Below, in pieces: positions 1 through 8,844 of a DNA stretch of 64,000 bases. The notes beneath the pieces are model-generated. The model did no database searches. It was given only the letters and a program-made list of their open reading frames with translations, and had not been told where the DNA came from. This DNA is from Luteibacter aegosomaticola. GTDB taxonomy: Bacteria; Pseudomonadota; Gammaproteobacteria; Xanthomonadales; Rhodanobacteraceae. Position 1 is the stretch's first letter. Each line of letters begins with the position of its first letter. Position numbers and translations under genes: made by a program. The stretch lies in the NCBI RefSeq assembly GCF_023078475.1, contig NZ_CP095741.1, positions 4,741,001-4,805,000 of the forward strand. The letters run 5' to 3'.

Positions 1-317
1 TCGGATTCTTCTCACGAGGGGCGTTGCGACGTGCGATTTGGTGTCGTGTGCGGTGGTTTCGGGTGTAACCATCGGACTCGGCGCGGAGTGCTCGTACGCT
101 GGTCGTGCGCCTACCCGTGAATAGATGGCGTTGGTCGCGCTTCGACATCGCGCGCGAGCGCGCTCCTACAGGGGAATGAGGGGTCGTCAGCTGTGCGAAA
201 GTTCGTGCGGCGCGCGGGGTATACCACTTCGCGAGAGGCCGCATTCCGGCGCGGGCTGGGCGACCAAACCACGTCATGGACGGATAGCCGTCCAAACGTT
301 CCTAGGAAACTTCTTTC
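1..317. other. Upstream region, no gene recognised
   Basis: No coding region with a recognisable product is visible here. One frame is open from base 1 to a stop near 120 and could be the end of a gene starting outside the window, but its translation resembles nothing I know. The only structured element is the single-arm class A repeat at 147-170, annotated separately. The stretch leads into the ilv-leu promoter. Confidence 0.4.
147..170. repeat. Class A dispersed palindrome, single arm
   Basis: This is one arm of the class A repeat, ending in GCGAGCGCGCTCCTACA. It matches the right arms of the full palindromes at 11204-11249 and 24798-24865. No facing left arm is visible, so it is a half copy. 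REP-like elements of this kind are common between genes in gammaproteobacteria. Confidence 0.6.
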
Positions 318-358
318 AACAGAAACTGTTGACACGCGTCAAACGGGTGACGTACGTT
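318..358 (+). promoter_or_regulatory. Predicted ilv-leu promoter with overlapping dyads
   Basis: A perfect -35 hexamer TTGACA lies at 329-334. TACGTT at 353-358 is the best -10 candidate, with an 18-base spacer, and is weak. Two dyads overlap the -35: AACAG-AAA-CTGTT at 318-330 and TTGAC-ACGC-GTCAA at 329-342, so a repressor or activator could bind here. The predicted start site falls at about 364-366, which coincides with the leader peptide ATG. Hexamers and dyads are seen; promoter function is inferred. Confidence 0.5.
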
Positions 359-365
359 CGACCGC

Positions 366-494
366 ATGACGCAGCGCACCACCCATGGCCGCTTTTCCCT
401 GAATCGACTTACCAAGGTCGACGGAAAGCTGCGTCTCGGCGGCGGCCTCCTTCTTATTAACCTTGTACTTATTACCTGCGGAGGTGCGGGCTAA
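366..494 (+). CDS. ilv-leu operon leader peptide (42 aa)
   Basis: A 42-codon reading frame runs from ATG 366 to TAA 492-494. Its second half reads GGGLLLINLVLITCGG, a dense run of leucine, isoleucine and valine codons. It sits directly ahead of an intrinsic terminator (541-574) and the branched-chain biosynthesis genes. This is the classical layout of attenuation leader peptides: scarcity of charged Leu, Ile or Val tRNA stalls the ribosome inside the run and favours the antiterminator. No clear Shine-Dalgarno sequence precedes the ATG, and the predicted transcript start is almost on it, so translation may be leaderless. The peptide probably has no function beyond being translated. The reading frame and codons are seen; the mechanism is inferred from known leaders. 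Confidence 0.85.
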   Translation: MTQRTTHGRFSLNRLTKVDGKLRLGGGLLLINLVLITCGGAG

Positions 495-551
495 GGGCAA
501 GTGTCCAGGTGAAACGAAAATAACCTGAAGACTCCTTAAGAACCCCGCACC
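446..551 (+). promoter_or_regulatory. Attenuator switch: alternative RNA pairings
   Basis: Three segments can pair in exclusive ways. CCTCC at 446-450, before the Leu codons, can pair with GGAGG at 480-484, after them. GGTGCGGG at 483-490 is perfectly complementary to CCCGCACC at 544-551, which includes most of the left arm of the terminator hairpin. Stalling at the Leu/Ile/Val codons would block the first pairing and free 483-490 to form the antiterminator. The complementarities are read directly; the switch is inferred. Confidence 0.75.
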
Positions 552-574
552 CGGTAACGGATGCGGGGTTTTTT
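541..574 (+). terminator. Attenuator terminator before leuA
   Basis: The stem AACCCCGCA (541-549) pairs with TGCGGGGTT (562-570), with a further CCG/CGG pairing in the loop, followed by six T residues (569-574). It is a strong intrinsic terminator placed 39 bases before leuA and after the leader peptide, so it acts as the attenuator rather than as the end of an operon. Confidence 0.9.
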
Positions 575-613
575 AATGCCTCCAGCCCGCCTCGACAACG
601 AGCGGAGCCAGAC

Positions 614-1843
614 ATGAATCCAGCACACCAGGGCAACACACCAGGCAACGTCGAAAGCGACGTAGGCCGCGTGCGTATCTTCGACACCACCTTGCGCGAC
701 GGCGAACAGGCCCCTGGGTTTTCCATGGACCGACGCGCCAAACTGCGCATGGCGCATGCCCTGGAAGCACTGGGCGTCGACATCATCGAAGCAGGGTTTC
801 CGCAGGCTTCACCCGATGATTTCGCCGCCGTCGCCGAGATCGCAAGGACACTGAAAACTCCGACGGTCGCCGCGCTGGCACGATGCCAACCCGGTGATAT
901 CGATGCCGCCGGAAAGGCCCTGGAAGGGGCAAGGCAATCACGGATCCACCTGTTCCTGTCCACCTCCCCGCTGCACCGAGAGCACAAGCTGGGGAAATCG
1001 AAGCAAGAAGTGATCGACATCGCCGCCGCGGCGATCACCCGGGCCAAGGCCCTGGCCCACGAAGTTGAATTTTCCGCCGAAGATGCCCTGCGCACCGAGC
1101 CGGATTACCTCGCCGAGATCTTCTCGGTCGCCGTTGAAGCCGGCGCCTGCGTCCTGAACGCCCCCGACACCGTCGGCTATACCACTCCCGCTGAAATCAT
1201 CGAGATGTTCCGCTACCTGCAGCAACACGTGCGCGGGGCGGACAAGGTCATCTTCTCCACGCATTGCCACGACGATCTGGGCATGGCCGTCGCCAACAGC
1301 CTGGCTGCGATCAGCGCGGGTGCGCGCCAGGTCGAATGCACGATCAACGGTATCGGCGAGCGCGCCGGCAACGCCGCGCTGGAAGAGATCGTGATGGCGC
1401 TGCACACGCGCCGCCCGCTGTTCAAGCTGGATACCGGCATCGTCACCCAGCACCTGTACCCGACCTCGCGCCTGCTCACCGAAGTGACCGGCCAGGCTGT
1501 CCCACGCAACAAAGCCATCGTGGGCGATAACGCCTTCGCGCATGAATCGGGCATCCACCAGCACGGCATGCTCAAGCATCGCGGCACCTACGAAATCATG
1601 AGCCCGCAGGATGTCGGCGCGAAGACCTCGCTCGTCCTGGGCAAGCACTCGGGCCGCCACGCCCTGCGCCAGCGCCTCGTCGAACTCGATTACGAGGTCG
1701 ATGAAACCACACTGGATGCCGTCTTCGAGCGCTTCAAGGTCGTCGCCGACCAGCAGCGCTCCGTTACCAACGATGACCTCGTCGCGCTCATGGGCGCATT
1801 CGAAGCCGAAAACGAGACCGCGGCCGTCGCGGTCCAGTCCTGA
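614..1843 (+). CDS. leuA: 2-isopropylmalate synthase, short form without regulatory domain
   Basis: LeuA condenses acetyl-CoA with 2-oxoisovalerate, the first committed step of leucine synthesis. The 409-residue protein starts at ATG 614. It has the HMGL-like TIM barrel with FDTTLRDGEQ at 23-32 (catalytic Arg28, metal ligand Asp29), the metal site THCHDD at 216-221 and the subdomain motif GDNAFAHESGIHQHGM at 304-319. Typical bacterial LeuA is about 510-570 residues. This one stops about where the C-terminal leucine-binding dimer domain would begin. The stop is followed at once by the ilvE ribosome site, so no frameshifted tail is hidden downstream. It may therefore be insensitive to leucine feedback. 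Homocitrate or citramalate synthase are related alternatives, but the leu cluster context favours LeuA. Confidence 0.9.
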   Translation: MNPAHQGNTPGNVESDVGRVRIFDTTLRDGEQAPGFSMDRRAKLRMAHALEALGVDIIEAGFPQASPDDFAAVAEIARTLKTPTVAALARCQPGDIDAAGKALEGARQSRIHLFLSTSPLHREHKLGKSKQEVIDIAAAAITRAKALAHEVEFSAEDALRTEPDYLAEIFSVAVEAGACVLNAPDTVGYTTPAEIIEMFRYLQQHVRGADKVIFSTHCHDDLGMAVANSLAAISAGARQVECTINGIGERAGNAALEEIVMALHTRRPLFKLDTGIVTQHLYPTSRLLTEVTGQAVPRNKAIVGDNAFAHESGIHQHGMLKHRGTYEIMSPQDVGAKTSLVLGKHSGRHALRQRLVELDYEVDETTLDAVFERFKVVADQQRSVTNDDLVALMGAFEAENETAAVAVQS

Positions 1844-1853
1844 AGGAGGATCC

Positions 1854-2801
1854 ATGGAAGCCCCGACCCATCTCTGGCACAACGGCCGCATCAAGGCCTG
1901 GGCCGAAGCCACCTGCCACGTTGGCGCACATGCGCTGCACTACGGCTCCTCCGTATTCGAAGGCATCCGCGTGTACAGCACGCCGGATGGCCCGCGTTAC
2001 TTCCGCCTGGATGAGCACACCGAGCGCCTGTTCCACTCGGCTCGCGTGTACGACCTGGTGATGCCGTACGACGCCGCCACGATCAACCGCGCCTGCCGCG
2101 AGGTGATCACCGCGAACGACCTGAAGTCTGCCTACGTGCGCCCCATCGTGTATCGCAGCGGCTTCACCTTCAGCCTGGCGCCGTCGCTGGATACCGCCGT
2201 GGATGTCGCGATCATCGCGCTGCCCTGGGGCGCGTACCACGGTGCCGACGCGATCGAGAAAGGCGTCGATGTCTGCGTTTCCTCCTGGAACCGTGCGGCG
2301 CCGAATACGTTCCCGAGCGGTGCGAAGGCGGGTGGCAACTACCTCAACAGCCAGCTGATCGCGCGCGAAGCGATCAACGGCGGTTATGCCGAAGGCATCG
2401 CGCTGGGTACCGACGGCCTGCTGAGCGAAGGCGCGGGCGAGAACCTTTTCGTGGTGCGCAAGGGCGTGATCTACACCCCGCCCGCTGCCGCGTCGATCCT
2501 GTGTGGCATCACCCGTGATTCGATCCTGATCCTGGCGAAGGAGCTGGGCTACGAAGTGGTCGAGCAGCCGCTGCCGCGCGAAATGCTGTATTTCGCGGAC
2601 GAGGTGTTCATGACCGGCACCGCCGCCGAAGTGACCGCCGTGCGCTCGGTCGATCGCAAGCCCGTCGGCAGTGGCCGCCCGGGACCGATTACCCGCGCCC
2701 TGCAGGATGCCTTCTTCGGCCTGTTCGATGGCCGCACCGAAGACCGCTGGGGCTGGCTCACGCCGGTGGAAGAAGCCACGGCCGGGAGGGTCGCGGCATG
2801 A
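1854..2801 (+). CDS. ilvE: Branched-chain amino acid aminotransferase
   Basis: IlvE is a PLP enzyme of fold type IV that moves the amino group between glutamate and the 2-oxo acids of leucine, isoleucine and valine. The start at ATG 1854 is supported by a strong AAGGAGGA site at 1843-1850; the frame is open further upstream, but only as an overlap with leuA. The 315-residue protein begins with FEGIRVY-type motifs and carries the PLP lysine in [14 protein letters not shown] (Lys158). It continues with the phosphate-binding region [11 protein letters not shown]. It closely follows the Escherichia coli IlvE pattern around the lysine. The stop overlaps the leuC start by four bases (ATGA). Confidence 0.95.
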   Translation: MEAPTHLWHNGRIKAWAEATCHVGAHALHYGSSVFEGIRVYSTPDGPRYFRLDEHTERLFHSARVYDLVMPYDAATINRACREVITANDLKSAYVRPIVYRSGFTFSLAPSLDTAVDVAIIALPWGAYHGADAIEKGVDVCVSSWNRAAPNTFPSGAKAGGNYLNSQLIAREAINGGYAEGIALGTDGLLSEGAGENLFVVRKGVIYTPPAAASILCGITRDSILILAKELGYEVVEQPLPREMLYFADEVFMTGTAAEVTAVRSVDRKPVGSGRPGPITRALQDAFFGLFDGRTEDRWGWLTPVEEATAGRVAA

Positions 2802-4213
2802 GCGCGCGCACCCTGTTCGACAAGGTGTGGGATGCCCACCAGGTAACGGCCGAGACCGATAGCACGCCGGGCGTGCTGTACATCGACCTGCACATGGTCC
2901 ACGAAGTGACTTCGCCGCAGGCGTTCGACGAACTGCGCACGCGCGGCCTGAAGGTGCGCCGTCCGGATCGCACGCTGGCGACGCTGGATCATTCGACTCC
3001 CACCCTGCCGGCCGGCGCGGATGGCAAGCGCCCGTATTTCACGAAGGAAGCCGAAGCCCAGGTCGCCAAGCTCGAGGCCAACGTCGCCGAGTTCGGCATC
3101 GACCTGATGGGCTGGGATAGCCCGCATCGTGGCGTCGTCCACGTGGCGGGCCCCGAAGTCGGTGCGACGCACCCGGGCATGACCATCGTCTGCGGCGATA
3201 GCCACACGGCGACGCATGGCGCGTTCGGCGCACTGGCCTTCGGCATCGGCACCACTGAGGTCGGCCATGTGCTGGCCACGCAGTGCCTGCTCCAGCGCAA
3301 ACCGAAGTCGTTCGCCATCCACGTCGATGGCCAGCTGCAGCCCGGCGTCACCGCGAAGGATCTGATCCTGCACATCATCGGGAAGATCGGCATCGGCGGT
3401 GGTACCGGCCACGTGCTCGAGTACACCGGCGAGGCGGTGCGTGCGCTGTCGATGGAAGAGCGCATGACCGTGTGCAACATGTCGATCGAAGCCGGCGCTC
3501 GCGCGGGTCTGATCGCACCGGACGAAAAGACCTTCGCATGGCTGAAGGGCCGCGAGCGCGCACCGCAGGGTGCCGCATGGGAGGCCGCCGTCGCCAACTG
3601 GCGCACGCTGACCACCGATGAAGGTGCCACCTACGATCGCGAAGTCCGCGTCGATGCATCGACGATCCAGCCTTCGGTCACCTACGGCACCCACCCCGGC
3701 ATGGTGGTGCCCATCCACGCGCCCGTGCCGGCCGCCGCGGATGCACTGGAACAGCGCGCGCTGGACTACATGAAGGTGACCGCAGGCAAGCCGATCGCCG
3801 GCGAAGCGGTCGATGTCGTGTTCATCGGCAGCTGTACGAACGGCCGCCTCTCCGACCTGCGTGCCGCCGCCGAGATCCTGCGTGGCCGCCGCGTCGCCGA
3901 AGGCGTACGCATGCTCGTCGTACCCGGCTCCGAACAGGTACGCCGTGACGCGGAAAGCGAAGGCCTGCACGAAGTGTTCCTGAGCGCCGGTGCCGAATGG
4001 CGCCAGCCGGGTTGCTCCATGTGCATCGCCATGAACGGTGACATGGCCCAGCCGGGCCAGCTCGTCGTCGCCACCAGCAACCGCAACTTCGAAGGCCGCC
4101 AGGGCAAGGGCGCACGCACCGTGCTGGCCAGCCCGCTTGTCGCCGCTGCCTCCGCCGTGGCCGGCCGCGTCGCCGACCCGCGTGACTACATGAACCAGGA
4201 AGTCGCCGCATGA
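2798..4213 (+). CDS. leuC: 3-isopropylmalate dehydratase large subunit
   Basis: LeuC is the iron-sulfur subunit of isopropylmalate isomerase, which converts 2- to 3-isopropylmalate together with LeuD. The 471-residue length is normal for the family. The three cysteines that hold the 4Fe-4S cluster are present: Cys346 in IGSCTNGR, and Cys406 and Cys409 in PGCSMC. The aconitase-type motif [13 protein letters not shown] is also present. It overlaps ilvE upstream and leuD downstream by four bases each, so the three are probably translationally coupled. Confidence 0.96.
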   Translation: MSARTLFDKVWDAHQVTAETDSTPGVLYIDLHMVHEVTSPQAFDELRTRGLKVRRPDRTLATLDHSTPTLPAGADGKRPYFTKEAEAQVAKLEANVAEFGIDLMGWDSPHRGVVHVAGPEVGATHPGMTIVCGDSHTATHGAFGALAFGIGTTEVGHVLATQCLLQRKPKSFAIHVDGQLQPGVTAKDLILHIIGKIGIGGGTGHVLEYTGEAVRALSMEERMTVCNMSIEAGARAGLIAPDEKTFAWLKGRERAPQGAAWEAAVANWRTLTTDEGATYDREVRVDASTIQPSVTYGTHPGMVVPIHAPVPAAADALEQRALDYMKVTAGKPIAGEAVDVVFIGSCTNGRLSDLRAAAEILRGRRVAEGVRMLVVPGSEQVRRDAESEGLHEVFLSAGAEWRQPGCSMCIAMNGDMAQPGQLVVATSNRNFEGRQGKGARTVLASPLVAAASAVAGRVADPRDYMNQEVAA

Positions 4214-4806
4214 GCACCACGACCCGCCCGCTCACCTACGTGCATTCGCGCACCGCGGTGCTGCGCGATGAAAACATCGATACCGACCGGATCATCCCGG
4301 CGCGCTTCCTCACGACGACGGAACGCACCGGCCTCGGCAAGCACGCGTTCGAAGACTGGCGCTATGCCGCCGACGGCAGCGATGACCCGGCATTCCCGCT
4401 GAACCAGCCGCAGGCGAAGGGTTGCTCGATCCTCGTGGCCGGCCGCAACTTCGGCTGCGGCTCGTCGCGCGAGCACGCGCCGTGGGCGCTGCTGGATTAC
4501 GGCATCCAGGCTGTCATCTCCAACGAGATCGCCGACATCTTCCGCGGTAACGCGCTGAAGAACGGCCTGCTCGCCATCGTGCTTTCCGATGCCGAACACC
4601 GCTGGCTGCTGGATAACCCCGGCGTTGAGCTGCGCATCGATATCGCCAGCAGCAGCATCCGCCTGCCCGATGGCGGAACCATCCATTTCGAACTCGAACC
4701 GTTCGCCCGCCATTGCTTGCTCAACGGCGTGGACCAGATGGGCTTCCTGCTGCAGCAGGACAGCACCATCAACGCCTATGAACAACGCGTGGAGAAAGCC
4801 GCATGA
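4210..4806 (+). CDS. leuD: 3-isopropylmalate dehydratase small subunit
   Basis: LeuD is the swivel-domain partner of LeuC. The 198-residue protein has the expected N-terminal segment [14 protein letters not shown] and the substrate-recognition motif [17 protein letters not shown] in its middle. Length fits the proteobacterial LeuD family (about 200 residues). The start overlaps the leuC stop by four bases and the stop overlaps leuB in the same way. Confidence 0.96.
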   Translation: MSTTTRPLTYVHSRTAVLRDENIDTDRIIPARFLTTTERTGLGKHAFEDWRYAADGSDDPAFPLNQPQAKGCSILVAGRNFGCGSSREHAPWALLDYGIQAVISNEIADIFRGNALKNGLLAIVLSDAEHRWLLDNPGVELRIDIASSSIRLPDGGTIHFELEPFARHCLLNGVDQMGFLLQQDSTINAYEQRVEKAA

Positions 4807-5870
4807 AGAAGGCCCAGATCGTCGTATTGCCGGGTGACGGCATTGGCCCCGAAGTCGCCGCAGCTGGCGTGGCCGTGCTGCGCGCCGTCGCCGAACGCTA
4901 CGGCCACCAGTTCACCTTCACCGAGCATGCGATCGGCGGCGACGCCATCGACCGCTTCAACGATCCGCTGCCGCAGGCCACGCGCGACGCGCTGCTCGCC
5001 TGCGACGCGATCCTTCTGGGCGCCGTGGGTGGCCCGAAGTGGTCCGACCCGTCGGCGAAGATCCGCCCGGAGCAGGGCTTGCTGGCCATGCGCAAGCTGC
5101 TCGGCGTGTTCGCCAACGTGCGCCCGCTGAAGCTGCACCCGCGTACCGCCGCGCTCTCGCCGCTGAAGCCCGAGCGCACCCAGGGTGTCGATCTGGTCTT
5201 CATCCGCGAACTCACCGGCGGTATCTACTTCGGCGCGAAGACGCGCAGCGAAACCGATGCCACCGACGAATGCCGCTACAGCGTCGAGGAAGTGGAGCGC
5301 GTCGTGCGCCACGCCTTCGAGCTGGCCCGTACCCGCCGCAAGAAGGTCACCTCGGTCGACAAGGCCAACGTGCTGGAGACCTCGCGCCTGTGGCGTTCGG
5401 TGGCAACACGCATGGGTGCCGAGTACCCGGATGTGGCGCTGGAACACCAGCTGGTCGATTCCATGGCCATGCACCTGCTGACCCACCCGGCCGACTACGA
5501 CGTGATCGTCACCGAGAACATGTTCGGCGACATCCTGACTGATGAGGCGTCGGTGCTGGCGGGCTCGCTGGGTCTGTCGCCGTCCGCGTCCATCGGCGGC
5601 CCGGGCGCCGGCATCTACGAGCCGATCCACGGTTCCGCACCGGATATCGCCGGCCAGGCCATCGCCAACCCGCTGGGCACGATCCTGTCGGCGGCCATGC
5701 TGCTGCGCCATTCGCTGGGCCTGGCGGACGAAGCCGCGACGGTGGAAGCCGCGGTGGACCACGTTCTCGAGCAAGCCAACCTCACCCGCGACCTGGGCGG
5801 CACGGCCACCACGCATGCCGTGACCCGCGCTGTCCTGGACGCCATCCAAGCCAAGGCGGAGGCCGCATGA
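4803..5870 (+). CDS. leuB: 3-isopropylmalate dehydrogenase
   Basis: LeuB oxidises and decarboxylates 3-isopropylmalate to 2-oxoisocaproate using NAD+. The 355-residue protein shows the family features: an N-terminal [22 protein letters not shown], the metal-binding [10 protein letters not shown] (about 239-248) and the C-terminal nucleotide region [11 protein letters not shown]. It overlaps leuD and ilvD by four bases each and completes the leucine-specific branch. Confidence 0.96.
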   Translation: MKKAQIVVLPGDGIGPEVAAAGVAVLRAVAERYGHQFTFTEHAIGGDAIDRFNDPLPQATRDALLACDAILLGAVGGPKWSDPSAKIRPEQGLLAMRKLLGVFANVRPLKLHPRTAALSPLKPERTQGVDLVFIRELTGGIYFGAKTRSETDATDECRYSVEEVERVVRHAFELARTRRKKVTSVDKANVLETSRLWRSVATRMGAEYPDVALEHQLVDSMAMHLLTHPADYDVIVTENMFGDILTDEASVLAGSLGLSPSASIGGPGAGIYEPIHGSAPDIAGQAIANPLGTILSAAMLLRHSLGLADEAATVEAAVDHVLEQANLTRDLGGTATTHAVTRAVLDAIQAKAEAA

Positions 5871-7627
5871 GCAACCGGAAGATCCCCATCCGCACGCTGC
5901 GTAGCGATGCGATCAAGACCGGCCCGGACCGCGCACCGGCACGTGCCATGCTGCGTGCCACCGGCCTGGACGACGCCGCCATCGCCAAGCCGATGGTCGC
6001 TATCGTGCACAGCTGGTCCAACGTCTCGCCGTGCAACCTCAACCTGCGCGAGCTCGCTGAAGCCGCGGCCGAAGGCGTGCGCGCCGCGGGCGGCACGCCG
6101 GTGGAGTTCAACACCATCGCGGTGACCGACGGCATCGCCATGGGTACCACCGGCATGCGCTCTTCGCTGGTGAGCCGCGAGGTCATCACCGATTCGATCG
6201 AGCTGGCGGTCGATGGCCACTGCCTCGATGCGATGGTGGTGCTGTGCGGCTGCGACAAGACCATCCCCGCCGCGGCGATGGCGCTGGCCCGCCTTAACAT
6301 CCCGGGCGTCGCGCTCTACGGCGGCAGCATCGATCACGGCAGCCGTAATGGTTGCGCGATTACCGTGCAGAACGTCTTCGAGGCGGTGGGTGCGCATGGC
6401 GCCGGCAAGATCAGTGATGAAGAACTGGACGACGTCGAGCGCCATGCCTGCCCGGGTGCCGGTGCCTGTGGTGGCCAGTACACCGCCAACACCATGGCGA
6501 TGGTGCTGACCACGCTGGGCCTCACCCCGATGGGCCTGAACGATATTCCCGCCACGCACCCGTCGAAGCGCGATGCCGCGTTCCGCTGCGGTGAGCTGGC
6601 CATGGAATGCCTCAACGCCGATCGCAAGCCACGCGATGTGATGACCCGTGCCGCGTTCGACAATGCCGCCCGTGTCGTCGCCGCCACCGCCGGTTCGACC
6701 AACGCCGTGCTGCATCTGCTGGCCATGGCCAACGAAGCGCGCGTGCCGCTTTCCATCGAGGATTTCGAGCCCGCATCGAAGAACACGCCGGTCATCGCCG
6801 ACCTGATGCCCGGCGGCCGCTACAGCGCCGTGGAAATGTCAGCGGCTGGTGGCGTTGCCGTCGTGGCTCGTGAACTGCGCGCCGCCGGCATGCTCACGAA
6901 CACCGATACGGTCACTGGCCGTACGCTGTTTGAAGAACTGGATGCCGCGCCGCCGGCCACCGAAGGCCAGGTCGTCGTGCGCCCGGTGAGCCAGGCGTTC
7001 AAGCCGCGCGGTGGTTACAGCATCCTCTACGGCAATCTGTCGCCGGAAGGCTGCATCCTGAAGCTGGCCGGCCACGGTCGCAGCAGCCACGCTGGCCCGG
7101 CGCGCGTGTTCGAGAGCGAGGAAGACGCCTTCGCCGCCGTGCAGGCCGGTCGCATCCGCGCGGGTGACGTGATGGTCATCCGCAATGAAGGCCCCGCCGG
7201 TGGCCCAGGCATGCGCGAGATGCTGGCCGTGACGGCGGCGCTCGTCGGCCGTGGTCTCGGCAACGATGTGGCACTGATCACCGACGGCCGCTTCAGTGGT
7301 GCCACGCACGGCTTCATGGTCGGCCACATCGCACCGGAAGCCGCACGCGGTGGCCCGATCGGCCTGCTGCGCGAAGGCGATGCCATCTTCATCGATGCCA
7401 CCACGCGTGAGCTGCGCACCGATGCCGACCTGGCCTCACGTCGTGCGGCATGGCGCCCGGTGCCGCCGAAGGTGACACGCGGCGTACTGGCGAAGTACGC
7501 CCGCCTCGTCGGTTCCGCCGCGGAAGGCGCCGTCACCCAGGCGTTCGACGATGCCCCGGCCACCGCCCCGCGCGTACGCCGCGAAATCGAAGACGAGGAC
7601 ATGACCCAGGAACTCATCGGTAACTAA
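5867..7627 (+). CDS. ilvD: Dihydroxy-acid dehydratase
   Basis: IlvD dehydrates the dihydroxy acids of the isoleucine and valine paths to 2-oxo acids. The 586-residue protein has the iron-sulfur cysteine motifs SPCN (N-terminal), [10 protein letters not shown] and [18 protein letters not shown], and the C-terminal [15 protein letters not shown]. It is somewhat shorter than the E. coli enzyme (about 616) but fits the shorter IlvD forms. The start overlaps leuB by four bases. A class A palindrome follows within ten bases of the stop, the first real gap in the operon. Confidence 0.95.
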   Translation: MSNRKIPIRTLRSDAIKTGPDRAPARAMLRATGLDDAAIAKPMVAIVHSWSNVSPCNLNLRELAEAAAEGVRAAGGTPVEFNTIAVTDGIAMGTTGMRSSLVSREVITDSIELAVDGHCLDAMVVLCGCDKTIPAAAMALARLNIPGVALYGGSIDHGSRNGCAITVQNVFEAVGAHGAGKISDEELDDVERHACPGAGACGGQYTANTMAMVLTTLGLTPMGLNDIPATHPSKRDAAFRCGELAMECLNADRKPRDVMTRAAFDNAARVVAATAGSTNAVLHLLAMANEARVPLSIEDFEPASKNTPVIADLMPGGRYSAVEMSAAGGVAVVARELRAAGMLTNTDTVTGRTLFEELDAAPPATEGQVVVRPVSQAFKPRGGYSILYGNLSPEGCILKLAGHGRSSHAGPARVFESEEDAFAAVQAGRIRAGDVMVIRNEGPAGGPGMREMLAVTAALVGRGLGNDVALITDGRFSGATHGFMVGHIAPEAARGGPIGLLREGDAIFIDATTRELRTDADLASRRAAWRPVPPKVTRGVLAKYARLVGSAAEGAVTQAFDDAPATAPRVRREIEDEDMTQELIGN

Positions 7628-7636
7628 CCCCCGCTT

Positions 7637-7706
7637 TTGTAGGAGCGTGCTCGCACGCGAATCGGCCCTGACGCAACCCCGATCGCGTGCAAGCACGCTC
7701 CTACAA
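7637..7706. repeat. Class A palindrome between ilvD and ilvC
   Basis: Arms TTGTAGGAGCGTGCTCGCAC (from 7637) and its near-complement ending at 7706 face each other around a loop of about 20 bases. A few mismatches near the inner ends distinguish it from the other copies. It lies wholly between two genes of one operon, so as RNA it could form a hairpin that tunes the level or stability of the downstream ilvC-ilvG-ilvH part. Confidence 0.8.
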
Positions 7707-7749
7707 CCAAACGTCCCACCCCACAAAATTTTCTGCCAAGGAAACGATC

Positions 7750-8769
7750 ATGACCGAGAAGCAAGCCACCACCGCTCCGCTGCAGAACGCCCGTATCGCC
7801 GTGCTCGGCTACGGTAGCCAGGGCCGCGCCCATGCACTGAACCTGAAGGATTCCGGCCTCGACGTGGTCGTCGGCCTGCGCCCGGGCGGCCCGTCGTGGA
7901 ACCGCGCCTATGTCGATGGTTTCGCTGTCGCCGAACCCGCCGAGGCCGTGCGTGGTGCGGACCTCGTCGCCGTGCTCACGCCGGACATGACCCAGCCGGG
8001 CATTTACAAGGATGCGATCGAGGCCAACATCAAGCCGGGCGCCACCCTCCTGTTCGCCCATGGCTTCAACGTGCACTTCGGCCAGATCACCCCGCGCGCC
8101 GACATCGACGTGGTGCTCGTCGCACCGAAGGGTCCGGGCGCGCTGGTTCGCCGTGAGTATGAGATCGGTCGCGGCGTGCCGTGTCTGTACGCGGTGCACC
8201 AGGACGCGACCGGCAACGCCACCGAGAAGGCCACCGCCTATGCGGCTGGCATCGGCGGCGCACGCGCCATGTTGATCGAAACCGATTTCAAGGAAGAGAC
8301 CGAAACCGATCTGTTCGGCGAACAGGCCGTCCTGTGCGGCGGCGCCTCCGAGCTGGTGATCAAGGGCTTCGAGACCCTGGTCGAAGCCGGCTATCGTCCG
8401 GAGATCGCGTATTACGAAGTGATGCACGAGCTGAAGCTCATCGTGGATCTGTTCTACGAAGGCGGCATCGCTCGCATGCTCGAGTTCATCTCCGAAACCG
8501 CGCAGTACGGCGATTACACCCGCGGCCCCCGCGTCGTGGATGAAGGCACCAAGGAGCGCATGAAGGCCGTGCTGAAGGATATCCAGGACGGCACCTTCGC
8601 CCGTGAGTGGACCGCCGAGTACAAGGCCGGCCTGCCGAACTACAAGGCGTTCAAGCAGCGCGATCTCGAGCATCCAATCGAGAAGGTGGGTGCACAGCTC
8701 CGTGCCCGCATGCCGTGGCTGGCTGCAAACCAGCCGAAGCCCGCCGAGGAAGCGACCAAGACCGCCTAG
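7750..8769 (+). CDS. ilvC: Ketol-acid reductoisomerase
   Basis: IlvC isomerises and reduces acetolactate or acetohydroxybutyrate, NADPH being the usual cofactor. I chose ATG 7750, behind AAGGAAACG, rather than an upstream in-frame ATG at 7687 that lies inside the palindrome. The 339-residue length is that of the short class I enzymes. The Rossmann motif [13 protein letters not shown] is at about 20-32. The metal and catalytic acids are in the [18 protein letters not shown] and [13 protein letters not shown] regions. The last fifteen residues are lysine-, proline- and alanine-rich and probably disordered. Confidence 0.95.
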   Translation: MTEKQATTAPLQNARIAVLGYGSQGRAHALNLKDSGLDVVVGLRPGGPSWNRAYVDGFAVAEPAEAVRGADLVAVLTPDMTQPGIYKDAIEANIKPGATLLFAHGFNVHFGQITPRADIDVVLVAPKGPGALVRREYEIGRGVPCLYAVHQDATGNATEKATAYAAGIGGARAMLIETDFKEETETDLFGEQAVLCGGASELVIKGFETLVEAGYRPEIAYYEVMHELKLIVDLFYEGGIARMLEFISETAQYGDYTRGPRVVDEGTKERMKAVLKDIQDGTFAREWTAEYKAGLPNYKAFKQRDLEHPIEKVGAQLRARMPWLAANQPKPAEEATKTA

Positions 8770-8781
8770 TCGACGCCGCTG

Positions 8782-8811
8782 TTGCAGGAGCGCGCTTGCA
8801 CGCTCCTGCAA
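8782..8811. repeat. Compact class A palindrome between ilvC and ilvG
   Basis: Perfect 11-base arms, TTGCAGGAGCG (8782-8792) and CGCTCCTGCAA (8801-8811), enclose an eight-base loop. It is a reduced class A element in which GTAGGAGC has become GCAGGAGC on both sides, so the pairing is kept despite the base change. That compensation suggests selection on structure, or gene conversion between the arms. Confidence 0.8.
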
Positions 8812-8844
8812 AAACGAGACACGCCTGCTTACAAGGAAACCTAC

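Noticed and set aside
125..460. Plus-strand frame over the ilv-leu promoter region
   Set aside because: It crosses a repeat, the promoter and the leader in another frame, and has arginine-rich nonsense composition.
5867..7627. IlvD as 6-phosphogluconate dehydratase (Edd)
   Set aside because: Motifs and the ilv-leu context fit IlvD; Edd would be expected with sugar acid genes.
8782..8844. Upstream ATG 8782 as the ilvG start
   Set aside because: It lies inside the class A palindrome with no ribosome site; GTG 8845 has AAGGAAAC.
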